From Brachionus koreanus (Eukaryota > Rotifera > Eurotatoria > Ploima > Brachionidae): a stretch of DNA of 17,030 nucleotides. A program made the translations under genes and the position numbers. The notes below the pieces were generated by a model. It was not told the DNA's origin and did no database searches. It saw only the letters and a program-made list of their open reading frames with translations. The stretch lies in assembly GCA_016987375.1 (NCBI GenBank), contig PJRA01000475.1, positions 333,748 to 350,777 of the forward strand. Direction: 5' to 3'. Below, piece by piece: positions 9,501 through 15,886 of this stretch (the first letter of the stretch is position 1; every line of letters begins with the position of its first letter).

Positions 9501-12500
9501 GTTAATTTTTAGGAATGAAAACAAATGATTTATTAATGCTAAAATGTGCAAAAGCAAGTTTAATCAAAGAAAAGTTTTGATTCAGAAATTTTGATCAGTA
9601 AAATTTACCAGTTTAATATATATCATCAATATTTAATTTAAAATAAAAGATTATAATTTAAATGATAAGTATTTTTGGCCAATATACGGTTACACAGTAA
9701 TTAATATTGTCAATGAGTATTTAATTGGAAAAATGAAAATAATTTTACATTTTTACATTTTTTGTGCAATATTTAAGAATTTTTTTTATTTTTTTTTTGT
9801 TTATCAAATAATTTGAGAGAGTTTTTTTTATTTTCTGAAAAATTGCACAAAAAATCTAAAAATATTAAAATTTAAAAATGTAAAATTATTTTCATTTCAC
9901 CATTTAATTGACGTGATCGGTATTTTGATTAATTAATCGGTAATGTACTAGTACCGATTCGTATTTTAGTAAAAATGATAATTAAAAATAGAAAAAAAAG
10001 GGGATTGTTTAAATTTATTTACCAAAATAAAATTTATAAAATGAACCAGCATTCAAACATCCAATGCTGGGATCTTTTTTTCCAGAAATAGACCTTGACG
10101 AACAAAAAAAAAACAATTAAAGGTTTAAAAAAAGAAGCATTGTGAATTTTGGAACAAAAAACAAAAACAATCTTAAATATCTTTAATCTTTGTCTAACAA
10201 AATCTATAATCCCTAAACAATGGAAAATCTCAAGGATTTCCATGATACTAAAAAAGGGCAAGATGAAAATAATTTTACATTTTTACATTTTCATATTTTT
10301 AGATTTTTTTGTGAAATATTTAAGAAATTTTTTTATTTTATTTTTGTTTACCAAATAATTTGAAGGAGTTTCTTTAATTTTCTGAAAAATTGCACAAAAA
10401 ATCTAAAAATATGAAAATATAAAAATGTAAAATTATTTTCATTTTGCCCAAAAAAGAGTATATCTAATGATACATCTAAGTACCGCCGAATAAGCGTTAC
10501 CAGTTGTTTAGGTAAGATCTTTGAACGTATTGTTAGAAATAGGCTTTATAAGTGTCTCGAGAAAAAAAGCTTGATATGTTTGCAACAATCAGGCTTTCAT
10601 ATACATAGACGAACAGCTGACAACCTTTTTTTTATGACCCGAAAAATATCTGAAACTTTCAACAGAAAAAAAAGTATGCTCATTATTTTTTGACATTTCC
10701 CAAGCCTTTGATAAAACTTGGCACAATGGAATACTCTACAAAATGTCCCAATTAAAAATACCACTTTATATAGTGGAGTGGATTAAAGATTTTCTCAATA
10801 ACAGGAAGCTTTTTGTAAAAGTGAATGACTATTGACTACAGGGCGACATTCAGTCAGGTGTACCTCAAGGAGCTGTAATTAGTCAATAATAGCAATAATA
10901 GCTACTACTTAATAAATAAATATATAATAGCTACTCTCTTCTATTTGCCGATGATCTTGTTTCCTTTTTTATATTTAAAAAATATAGTAAAATTGTTATA
11001 TTAATAAATTGCTATTTGAATAAAATTTAAGTTTGGCTTGTAAAATGGAAAATGAAAATGGAAAGTGTAGCCATACCATTTTCTTCAGAAATCCAGGTAA
11101 AAACCAATCTCTAACTTTAAAGCTTTTTGGAAAAAATATACCTTATAAAAAGAAGCCTTTATTTCTAGGCATAACTTTTGATGAAAACCTTTACATCAAC
11201 TCGCATGTAGATTTTATTGATCAAGATGTATTGATCGTATTAACGTCCTAAAAATTCTGGCACAAAAGTCATCGAAACTTAACTATAATACTTTGGTTAA
11301 TATATATAAAACATTAATCGCCTCTATTATTCTAGTCTAAAAGACTAATCTCTCTAGGCTTCAAGTCCTCCAAAATATTTCAATTAAGTACAGTTATAAT
11401 TTTTCTTAAGACACTTCAACGGATCTCCTTGTAAATTTCATAGATGACATTAAGCTTGACTGCATTGAAGTTCGTCTAAATAAACTATTTAAAAAATATC
11501 TAAAAAATAGTGTTATTTTTAAAAATATATTAATTATTGAATTAATCAAAGACTATGTCAGTGCTTTTGTTGATAGCTCAAGACCCTGTAAGAAAAAAAC
11601 CCTATTATGTAATTTATGGAATGAATTCAGTAAGTGGTTAATTAATAAGGGATTATCCCTATGATTCTTGATTTTTTTTCTTCCTTAAAAATTTTATGTC
11701 CACCTTAATCTTTAAAAATTTTTTTATTTTGTCAGTCATTAAAAAAAAACGTGGAGTTAAAAATTATTAAAGATGAAAGATTTATTATGGATGTAATATA
11801 TATTAATCAATAAGTATAAAGTCGTTTTTTTTGGAACAGATATTCAAGTGATCCAAACTATTGGTAAATTTTTCTTAATAAAGCATTTGTAATTAGTTTT
11901 TTTTTTTAGATTTTATATTAATTATTTGAAATTTACATCAGCTTTATTGTTCGTAAAAACTTAAAAATTTAAGGCAAAATGAAAATAATTGTACATTTTT
12001 ACATTTTCATATTTTTAGATTTTTTGTGCAATATTTAAGAAATTTTTTAATTTTATTTTTAAGGAGTTTTTTAATTTTCTGAAAAATTGCACAAAATATC
12101 TAAAAATATGAAAATGTAAAAATGTAAAGTTTTTTTCACTTTGCCAAATTTAACTTATTTAACATTTAATCAAAACTGTATTCTTTTCTTCATACCTATA
12201 ACAAGTGGCTGAACAGGATTCAATCCAACCAGCCAAGGCTTTGCCTTAACTATTTAAATAAATAAAATAATTATTCTAATAGATTTCTATCTAAAGTCTA
12301 ATATTTATTTCATGAAAAAAAACTGAATGATTTTTTGCAAGCTAAATTTTTTGGTTAAAAGATTTACTTACACATAACTTCGCTTGTTTTATTGAAATAT
12401 TCAAAACTGTGATAACTTGAACTGCCTTAAAAAAAAATTTAATTTTTTTTCTTAAATTTATTCAAATTAATAATTCACCATTTATTACATCTAGCCGAGC

Positions 12501-15500
12501 CTTTATATTAATGGATGAATTTGACAGCTTAATTTTGGTGAAATAGGTAAAGTATAAAGGATATGACTTAATAACTGGAATTATGTCCAAGTAGTGACCA
12601 TGCTCAATAATTGAATTTAACAGGAATATTTTTTTACTATTTTCATTTTCTAGTTTGGTCACTGATTTTTCTTTCGAGTTGAAAATATAGTCTGGATGCA
12701 AATAAGCTGATTTATCAACAATGGTAGCTGCAACTGCACCATATTCAATTAATTCAACAATTACGATTGTTCCTTTTGGTACACTGAATGGTTCAATCAT
12801 ATATTTGTCTTTCCCATTGCCAATTTCAATGGTTTTTTCTAGTAAATAATTAACTGATGTAAATTTTGAATTTTTGTCAAAATAGGCTGAGCATGGAACC
12901 AAATCGCCACAATCAGAAAAATTGGCCAACTAAAAAAAAATTGATTTTTTATAAAAAAAAAAAAAAAAAATTTTTTAATCACTTTTATTTGAATTTTTCC
13001 TTTTGTTGATGCTAATATTTCAAAGCCAATTAATTTTGTGTCATATTTAAATTCATTATTAATTAGTAAAAATGTTTTATCATTAAATTCTTGTTCATAT
13101 TTGTCTACTGAATTTGGAATCGAAGGTCCAAAATGATTGTTAAAAGTTTTACTTGTTGAATTTAATATTGTATGCTCACAATTTCCAAAATCAATCAATA
13201 CCGAGTTTTCACTTGTTTGTGAAAAAACAATCAAATAGCAATCAAGGCTTAAATCGTTTATTGATCGACACATAAAGTCCATGCTCTTTTGATTAGTTAC
13301 TGTGTAGCTTTTTTGTATGCTACCCATTGATACAAAATAATCTCCCACAAAGTCATATTGAATTTTAAAATTAGTTGTTCCATAAAAATAACCAGGTGAC
13401 ACTTTAGCTTTAAACACAAACTTTTTGTTCTCCGAAAGAGGTTCTAGAATGTTATTTTTGATTTTTAGATCAGCCAAAAGCGATTTTGTATTTACCAAAG
13501 CAATTGAGTCTTTAGAACTGATTTCAATTGAGAAAATATAATTTTTATAAAGTCTAAATGCTTTATATAATGAGATTTTGTTCATTCCTTCTTCGCATTT
13601 ATAGTTCCATGAATTTATTAGGTTATTTGTAAAGTTTATATTTTGAGAATAGGCTAAGTTACATTTGTCCAAACATTCATCAAACTGCCATAAATGTATT
13701 TTTATAGTTTGATTTTCAAATGAATAAAACTCAAAGCCGATTAGGTCTGTTTGAATTTTTATGAGTGTGTCTACTAGAAGAAAATGCAGTCCATCAGTTT
13801 CGGATAGCTTCAGATATTTGGGATTTTGGTCCAAATTGTTCAAACCAAATGAATCAAAAAATTTTCCTTAAAAAAAAAAAAAATCATTTTTTATTAAAAG
13901 CTCATTTTTTAATTCAAGAAATTATAAAAATTTTTAATAAATATTTTTGGTTCTAGTTAAAATTTTTACCCGAAGAACTGACATATTGAGTTTGACAGTC
14001 TCCTTTTTCCAATTCAAAATTATCATTCGCTTTGTGTGAAATGAAAAAGCCGGTGCATTCAAGTGAATTGTTTACTGTCCATTCTGAATTGTAACACTCA
14101 AAATTTCCGAATTTATCTAAAATTGTCTAAATTAGTTTAAAAAATAAAAATTTATATCCTAAATAATTACGATGTGTTATGTTAAACTTTCTCTCAACAT
14201 TCAAAGTAGAGTCATTAAATTTTACAAATAGACTATATTCTTTTAAATTTAGACCAGAATCAATTGAATAAACTTGAGAAAAATCAATAAAATTAAAATA
14301 GAATTGTTGATCTATTTCACAGCTAAAGTAAAATCTCCAATTTTGGTTCACATTTAAACGAATTAGTTCATTTTGATTCACAAAATAATCTGAATATAAT
14401 AAATTATTTGATGTATCAATAGCTAATAGATTTTCTTCAAATGTTTCTATTAAAATCAAATTTCCCCTTTTCATTTGAATTGAATGCTCTAATACAAATG
14501 TATTTAATCCAGTTTGTAAATTGTAGCTAAATGTGTAAAGCTGTTTGTATGCTGGTAGAGTATTGGAATTCAATACTAAATTTGATGATGCACCATGTGA
14601 CTTTTCAGTAAATTCGACTAGTGAAATTTTAATAGATCCTGTTTTGATAGCCAAAATCTCAAAACTGACCAAATCTGAATCAAACATGAATTCAGTATTT
14701 GGAAGAATAAATTCTCCCTTAAGAAATGTGCTAGTTGATTTCATCTCTGATTCATTTTCTAGTTTAGTTCCGTAGAAAGATCTTGGTTGATCTTATGAAA
14801 AAAAAAAAATTAAAGTTTTTTAATAAAAAAATTTTTTTCAAAATTTTTACTAGAAAAAATTTTTTTATGATATTTATTTTCAAGCAATAGAGCATCGTTA
14901 AAGTTAATCGATGCAGCTAAAATGGTGCAATTAATACGATCATTTAGTGTTTGATTACTGTTTCGGCAATATATATCCAAATATTGCTCTAAATAAAATT
15001 AAAAAAATTGATTTTTTTTTTCCAATTTAATTTAAAAATTACTTTTAGAAATATCGAATTTTTTATTTACTTGATGATCATCAATTTTGGCCGTGATAGC
15101 ATACTTTAATTTTCCATTATATGGAATATCAAAATTTTCTGACAACAAGTAATAAGGAGAGTCAATTAATACATTTAAATAGAAATTAAAATTAATTCGT
15201 GAAATTTTAGACTTAGTTAAAAAATAGTATGATGGTTTTTGATCTGGAGATTTGTTTATTGCAATTTGATTTAATTTGGTTGTGTTCATAAAAATAATTT
15301 GTCCTTTTTTAACATGATAGTAGTCGTCTGGATTAAGAACAATTTTGTTATATCCTAGACTAGCATCAAAACTAAAAGTTTTTTCTATTTTATAATTTGG
15401 AATTGACTCTGATTGTTTGAATAAAATACTAGAGCATAAATCAATTGTTCCACATGAATCGAAATTAATAATCTTTTAGAAAAAAAAATTATTTTTTTTA

Positions 15501-15886
15501 AAAATTAATTTAACGCTTTACATGAAAAAGAACTATGCCTGCTTGTAGAGCAAAAAACTCAAATCCAGATATTTTTGTGTCAATCATGAACTCAGTATTG
15601 GCAGGAATAAACATTCCAATTAGTTTTGTTGATATTTTCTGGCTATTGCTGTCAAATTTATCAAAATTACCATAATATGATTTGAGCTCGGCTATTTTTG
15701 TTTAAATTTTAAATGAAATTTTTAAAAAAAATATTTAATTTGTACTTTTCTCAAAACCCAATTGTTCTGTTATGCCAAAAATTTCAAATTTATCAGTTTT
15801 ACTTTGGCTGTATGCGTCTGCTCTACATTCAATATGATAATCAAGAGGGAATATTTCGTTTTTACAAAATATATCAACAGTTTGAT
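1121..15886 (-). CDS. Polycystin-1-like receptor-channel, 13 exons, 5'-partial
   Basis: Reconstructed as join(15886-15746, 15691-15522, 15472-15043, 14988-14851, 14791-14171, 14116-13970, 13866-12983, 12929-12479, 12425-12372, 8338-8258, 8201-7376, 7155-4603, 3563-1121). All introns have GT/AG ends and every phase matches, giving about 2,978 codons plus TAA. Domain order is modules A(tail)-B-C-D-E, REJ, GAIN/GPS, TM1, PLAT, ten more membrane segments with the TOP domain and a TRP-type pore. This is the polycystin-1 architecture. Family members act as surface receptors and channel subunits, often with a PKD2-type partner. No PKD repeats, LRRs or C-type lectin are visible, but the N-terminus with the signal peptide lies beyond the window. 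Many N-x-S/T sequons upstream of TM1 fit an extracellular region. The family is secure. Splice sites are by eye, and the weakest is the GTGAAT donor of exon 8. Confidence 0.9.
3899..4450 (+). pseudogene. SWIM zinc-finger transposase C-terminal remnant in intron 12
   Basis: A single plus-strand frame from about 3899 to the TGA at 4448-4450 reads as a decayed transposase tail of the Mutator-like/SWIM type. It contains WFSFKDYVIELNALPYVRF, then the SWIM motif C-x-C-x8-C-x-H (CSCLHWYKNYICIH, 4040-4081). A basic linker and an A-T-hook-like end (PSKKGLPQNKN, in the position of a GRP-type hook) follow. Four internal stops interrupt it (TAA 4013, TGA 4166, TAA 4229, TGA 4343) with no frameshift, so decay was by point mutation. 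The catalytic DDE core is not present. It lies antisense to the host gene, entirely inside its 1,039-bp intron. SWIM domains also occur in host ZSWIM genes, but the tail layout favours a transposase. Confidence 0.65.
4603..7155 (-). CDS. Exon 12: REJ C-terminal half, GAIN/GPS, TM1 and PLAT domain
   Basis: This 2,553-nt exon is phase 2-2 (acceptor ATTTTTAG, donor GTAAGC). It continues REJ with PFNGSCQL, the conserved I-E-C-K-N-W-L-D strand and TQLPQGLKS, close to the family pattern. A helical, Ser/Leu-rich GAIN segment follows. The GPS motif near 5240-5140 has ECFYFD, W and KCRSTHLTDF. The cleavage tripeptide H-L-T is intact at 5156-5148, but two of the four usual GPS cysteines are replaced. 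TM1 (about 5070-4995, NPTIYITVIVVC onward) ends in a basic cytoplasmic stretch, RKDKTKKK. The PLAT/LH2 domain spans about 4965-4605: YFYEINVFTGSRNDAGTKS, FHDNS, SSWYLKHIIV. It ends EKW across the splice, as in polycystin-1. Confidence 0.92.
7376..8201 (-). CDS. Exon 11: N-terminal half of the REJ domain
   Basis: This 826-nt exon enters in phase 1 (acceptor ATTGTAG) and exits in phase 2 (donor GTAAAA). It opens PEFPSVLDTTGLPVD and carries typical REJ (receptor for egg jelly) motifs. These are LVIPSNTLPYGKYKL, a strand ending VPGGIAVFCLENG, ILELNPLKYAYDVD in place of the usual L-D-G-S-x-S-x-D-P-D stretch, and the cysteine strand LEYRFFC. In polycystin-1 and sea urchin REJ proteins this roughly 500-residue region is extracellular, with fibronectin-III-like folds leading into GAIN. 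The splice to exon 12 rebuilds a Thr codon (AC|T) just before CRLKEFC. Confidence 0.85.
8258..8338 (-). CDS. Exon 10: 81-nt micro-exon at the start of the REJ region
   Basis: This exon is phase 1-1, with acceptor AACTAAAAG and donor GTAATT, 57 bp from exon 11. It encodes YINENSTCNSSYESYF and then SDLQSNC. It supplies the two cysteines expected ahead of the first REJ strands and avoids the stop that would arise by splicing exon 9 to exon 11. It reads T|CT (S) on entry and A|AG (K) into exon 11. It was recognised only by phase logic and coding character. Confidence 0.65.
8578..9189 (+). pseudogene. Second SWIM-type (ZSWIM-like) transposase remnant in intron 9
   Basis: The frame from 8578 reads KCECDFTSNFMLPCRH, a SWIM finger C-x-C-x9-C-R-H (8605-8649) with the LPCRH form typical of ZSWIM1/3-like transposases. 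It is followed by a W-F-H-K-R-F-L-K-K segment. A cluster of stops (8767-8775 and just after) sits in a short T-A-G-rich repeat (taatagtaactaatagtagc). The same frame then resumes with KFHKIKNLCEEITNLVCSAG, a helical tail usual for these proteins. It runs on to a TGA-free end with YVGRPAFF and stops at 9187-9189. No catalytic core is visible. It differs in finger type from the intron-12 remnant, so the two come from different families. Confidence 0.6.
9190..9718. other. Intron 9 segment without recognisable features
   Basis: AT-rich sequence between the second SWIM remnant and MITE copy 1. I see no coding frame, terminal repeats or RNA gene. It may be decayed transposon sequence. Confidence 0.5.
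9727..9901. mobile_element. Palindromic MITE, copy 1 (8-bp TSD ATTTAATT)
   Basis: This 175-bp foldback element has terminal inverted repeats GGAAAAATGAAAATAATTTT / AAAATTATTTTCATTTCACC. It is flanked by the exact 8-bp direct repeat ATTTAATT (9719-9726 and 9902-9909). Its left arm lacks about 17 bp (an ATATTTTTAGAT segment) that the right arm and copies 2 and 3 keep. It has no coding capacity and lies in intron 9 between the second SWIM remnant and the LINE. Confidence 0.85.
9935..9959. repeat. Inverted repeat AATCGGTA ... TACCGATT
   Basis: Perfect 8-bp arms around a 9-nt spacer, overlapping the palindrome GTACTAGTAC. It lies just outside MITE copy 1 in intron 9. It could be an end of another decayed element. 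No partner copy is seen in the window. Confidence 0.4.
10146..11664 (+). mobile_element. Broken non-LTR retrotransposon (LINE) reverse transcriptase
   Basis: Plus-strand fragments in several frames match a jockey/CR1-like LINE reverse transcriptase. The first fragment is ILNIFNLCLTKSIIPKQWK ... MILKKG. After a MITE insertion comes KYRRISVTSCLGKIFERIV with QQSGFH. Next are motif A (FFDISQAFD, Asp codon 10692-10694), SGVPQGAVIS, and the catalytic F-A-D-D box (10944-10955). Then come the thumb region (PLFLGITFDENL) and a C-terminal part ending LWNEFSKWLINKGLSL at the TGA 11662-11664. It is 5'-truncated with no endonuclease domain, and is broken by frameshifts (near 10689), stops (for example after KVNDY) and a short rearranged stretch before the FADD box. 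It is a dead copy lying antisense to the host gene in intron 9. Exact element ends are not determined. Confidence 0.88.
10257..10448. mobile_element. Palindromic MITE, copy 2, nested in the LINE (8-bp TSD, 7/8)
   Basis: This 192-bp element is the fullest of the three copies. The inverted repeats start GGCAAGATGAAAATAATTTT and end AAAATTATTTTCATTTTGCC, and the arms are roughly 70 bp around an AT-rich loop. Flanks are taaaaaag (10249-10256) and caaaaaag (10449-10456), an 8-bp duplication with one change. Removing the element and one flank copy rejoins the LINE reading frame (MILKK then SISND), which fixes the insertion boundaries. No coding capacity. Confidence 0.88.
11665..11964. other. Intron 9 segment after the LINE coding end
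   Basis: AT-rich, with T and A runs; probably the LINE 3' untranslated tail plus older intron sequence. The exact 3' end of the LINE and any target duplication could not be fixed. Confidence 0.4.
11973..12145. mobile_element. Palindromic MITE, copy 3 (8-bp TSD AAATTTAA)
   Basis: This 173-bp element has ends GGCAAAATGAAAATAATTGT and CTTTGCC. It is flanked by the exact 8-bp duplication AAATTTAA (11965-11972 and 12146-12153). It lacks about 18 bp of the central loop present in copies 1 and 2. The right end is more diverged (TTTTTTTCACTTTGCC). It lies in intron 9, downstream of the LINE on the plus strand. Confidence 0.85.
12372..12425 (-). CDS. Exon 9: 54-nt micro-exon joining module E to the REJ region
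   Basis: This short exon is phase 1-1, with acceptor TTTTTTAAG and a perfect GTAAGT donor. It encodes SSSYHSFEYFNKTSEVM. It is followed by the 4-kb transposon-filled intron, so it cannot be joined to exon 11 directly: that junction would make TAG. The 81-nt exon 10 resolves the conflict. Both splice-site quality and phase support it, but transcript evidence would be needed to be certain. Confidence 0.62.
12479..12929 (-). CDS. Exon 8: body of module E
   Basis: This 451-nt exon enters in phase 0 (acceptor TTTTTAG) directly after the GKIQIK strand. It begins LANFSDCGDLVPC, equivalent to exon 3 of module B. SVPKGTIVIVE is the conserved strand, and a later strand pair runs around IIEHGHYLDIIPV. 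The exit donor GTGAAT at 12478 is a weak match to consensus. It is chosen because it gives phase 1 into exon 9 and precedes an in-frame TGA at 12464-12462. Confidence 0.8.
12983..13866 (-). CDS. Exon 7: all of module D and start of module E
   Basis: This 884-nt exon enters in phase 1 (acceptor after a long T tract, TTTTAAG) and leaves in phase 0 (donor GTGATT). It encodes a complete module D without interruption: FFDSFGLNN, LIGFEFYSF, QFDECLDKC, a strand pair near GYFYGTTNF, and the tail DFMCRSINDLSLDC. Module E follows directly near 13150 (TFNNHFGPSIPN, LIGFEILASTKGKIQIK). The introns that separate and split modules B and C have no counterpart here, which suggests intron loss or a processed duplication. 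The exon ends at the same phase-0 point in the G-x-I strand as exon 2. Confidence 0.85.
13970..14116 (-). CDS. Exon 6: end of module C
   Basis: This 147-nt exon is phase 1-1, with acceptor AATTTTAG and donor GTAAAA. It encodes NFECYNSEWTVNNSLEC and then a downstream GDC. It is the positional equivalent of exon 4, with the same C ... C spacing. Phase carries correctly from exon 5 (codon C|AT = H) and into exon 7 (G|GA = G). There is no stop within its 49 codons. Confidence 0.75.
14171..14791 (-). CDS. Exon 5: most of module C
   Basis: This 621-nt exon is phase 1 at both ends (acceptor TTTCATAAG, donor GTAATT). Module C has the usual landmarks: RSFYGTK start, PNTEFMFD, LVSFEILAIKTGSIKISLVEF, IQMKRGNLILIE and a strand pair near RFYFSCEID. 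Two points differ from its sisters. The intron that splits modules B and E inside the G-x-I strand is absent. The two-cysteine motif that follows that strand is also replaced (LVEFTEKSHGAS), so a disulfide present in B, D and E has probably been lost (inference). Confidence 0.82.
14851..14988 (-). CDS. Exon 4: end of module B
   Basis: This 138-nt exon is phase 1-1, with acceptor ATTTAG and donor GTAAAA. It is too short to stand out as an isolated reading frame. The translation DIYCRNSNQTLNDRINC has the same C-x-N ... C spacing as exon 1, exon 6 and the corresponding part of exon 7. It was found by carrying the phase over from exon 3. It has no stop in 46 codons, and both neighbouring introns are 54-59 bp. 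Confidence 0.72.
15043..15472 (-). CDS. Exon 3: body of module B
   Basis: This 430-nt exon runs from phase 0 to phase 1, with acceptor TCTAAAAG and donor GTAATT. Its start, INFDSCGTIDLC, completes the strand begun by exon 2. It carries the two-cysteine motif shared with module D (QFDECLDKC) and module E (NFSDCGDLVPC). Further in are YYHVKKGQIIFMN, aligned with IQMKRGNLILIE in module C and SVPKGTIVIVE in module E, and a predicted strand pair around NFYLNVLIDSPYYLL. It is extracellular by position in the protein and rich in N-linked glycosylation sequons. No catalytic motif is seen. Confidence 0.8.
15522..15691 (-). CDS. Exon 2: start of module B
   Basis: This exon enters in phase 1 (acceptor CAAAAATAG) and leaves in phase 0 (donor GTAAAG). 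It begins with KSYYGNFDKF, a module-start signature also seen as RSFYGTK in module C and FFDSFGLNN in module D. It then carries PANTEFMID and ISGFEFFALQAG. Equivalents are PNTEFMFD and LVSFEILAIKTG in C, LIGFEFYSF in D and LIGFEILASTKG in E. The alternation of hydrophobic residues suggests beta strands, possibly a jelly-roll-like fold (inference). I know no name for this domain. Confidence 0.78.
15746..15886 (-). CDS. Exon 1 in window: C-terminal part of module A
   Basis: This 141-nt exon is phase 1 at both ends. It has acceptor CTAACTAG and donor GTACAA, and no stop in the chosen frame. It encodes about 46 residues with the spacing C-K-N-x(10)-C (DIFCKNE ... IECRAD). That matches the tails of modules B (DIYCRNS ... 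INC), C (FECYNSE ... LEC) and D (DFMCRSI ... DC). It is therefore read as the last exon of an earlier copy of the same repeated module. The rest of that copy is not visible upstream in the window. Confidence 0.7.

Noticed and set aside
10034..10261. Minus-strand frame starting in the LINE
   Set aside because: It is antisense to the reverse transcriptase fragment and rich in F/K from A/T runs.
12205..12245. tRNA- or SINE-like B box (minus strand GGATTGAATCC) with small hairpin TGGCTG ... CAGCCA
   Set aside because: It matches the B-box consensus at only 9 of 11 positions, and the usual C before the conserved purine is T. No convincing A box or acceptor stem was found, and there is no second copy in the window.
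12190..12250. Possible extra exon on the minus strand (GCAAAGCCTTGGCTGG onward, ending TATAG before GTATGA)
   Set aside because: It would accept the phase from exon 9 but leaves in phase 2, which does not fit exon 10 or 11. The 81-nt exon 10 fits both phases.
12839..12982. Continuation of exon 7 past K-I-Q-I-K through a poly-F stretch
   Set aside because: The stretch is a translated T tract of a 53-bp intron. Splicing at 12983/12929 restores the module sequence in the same position as the B-module intron.
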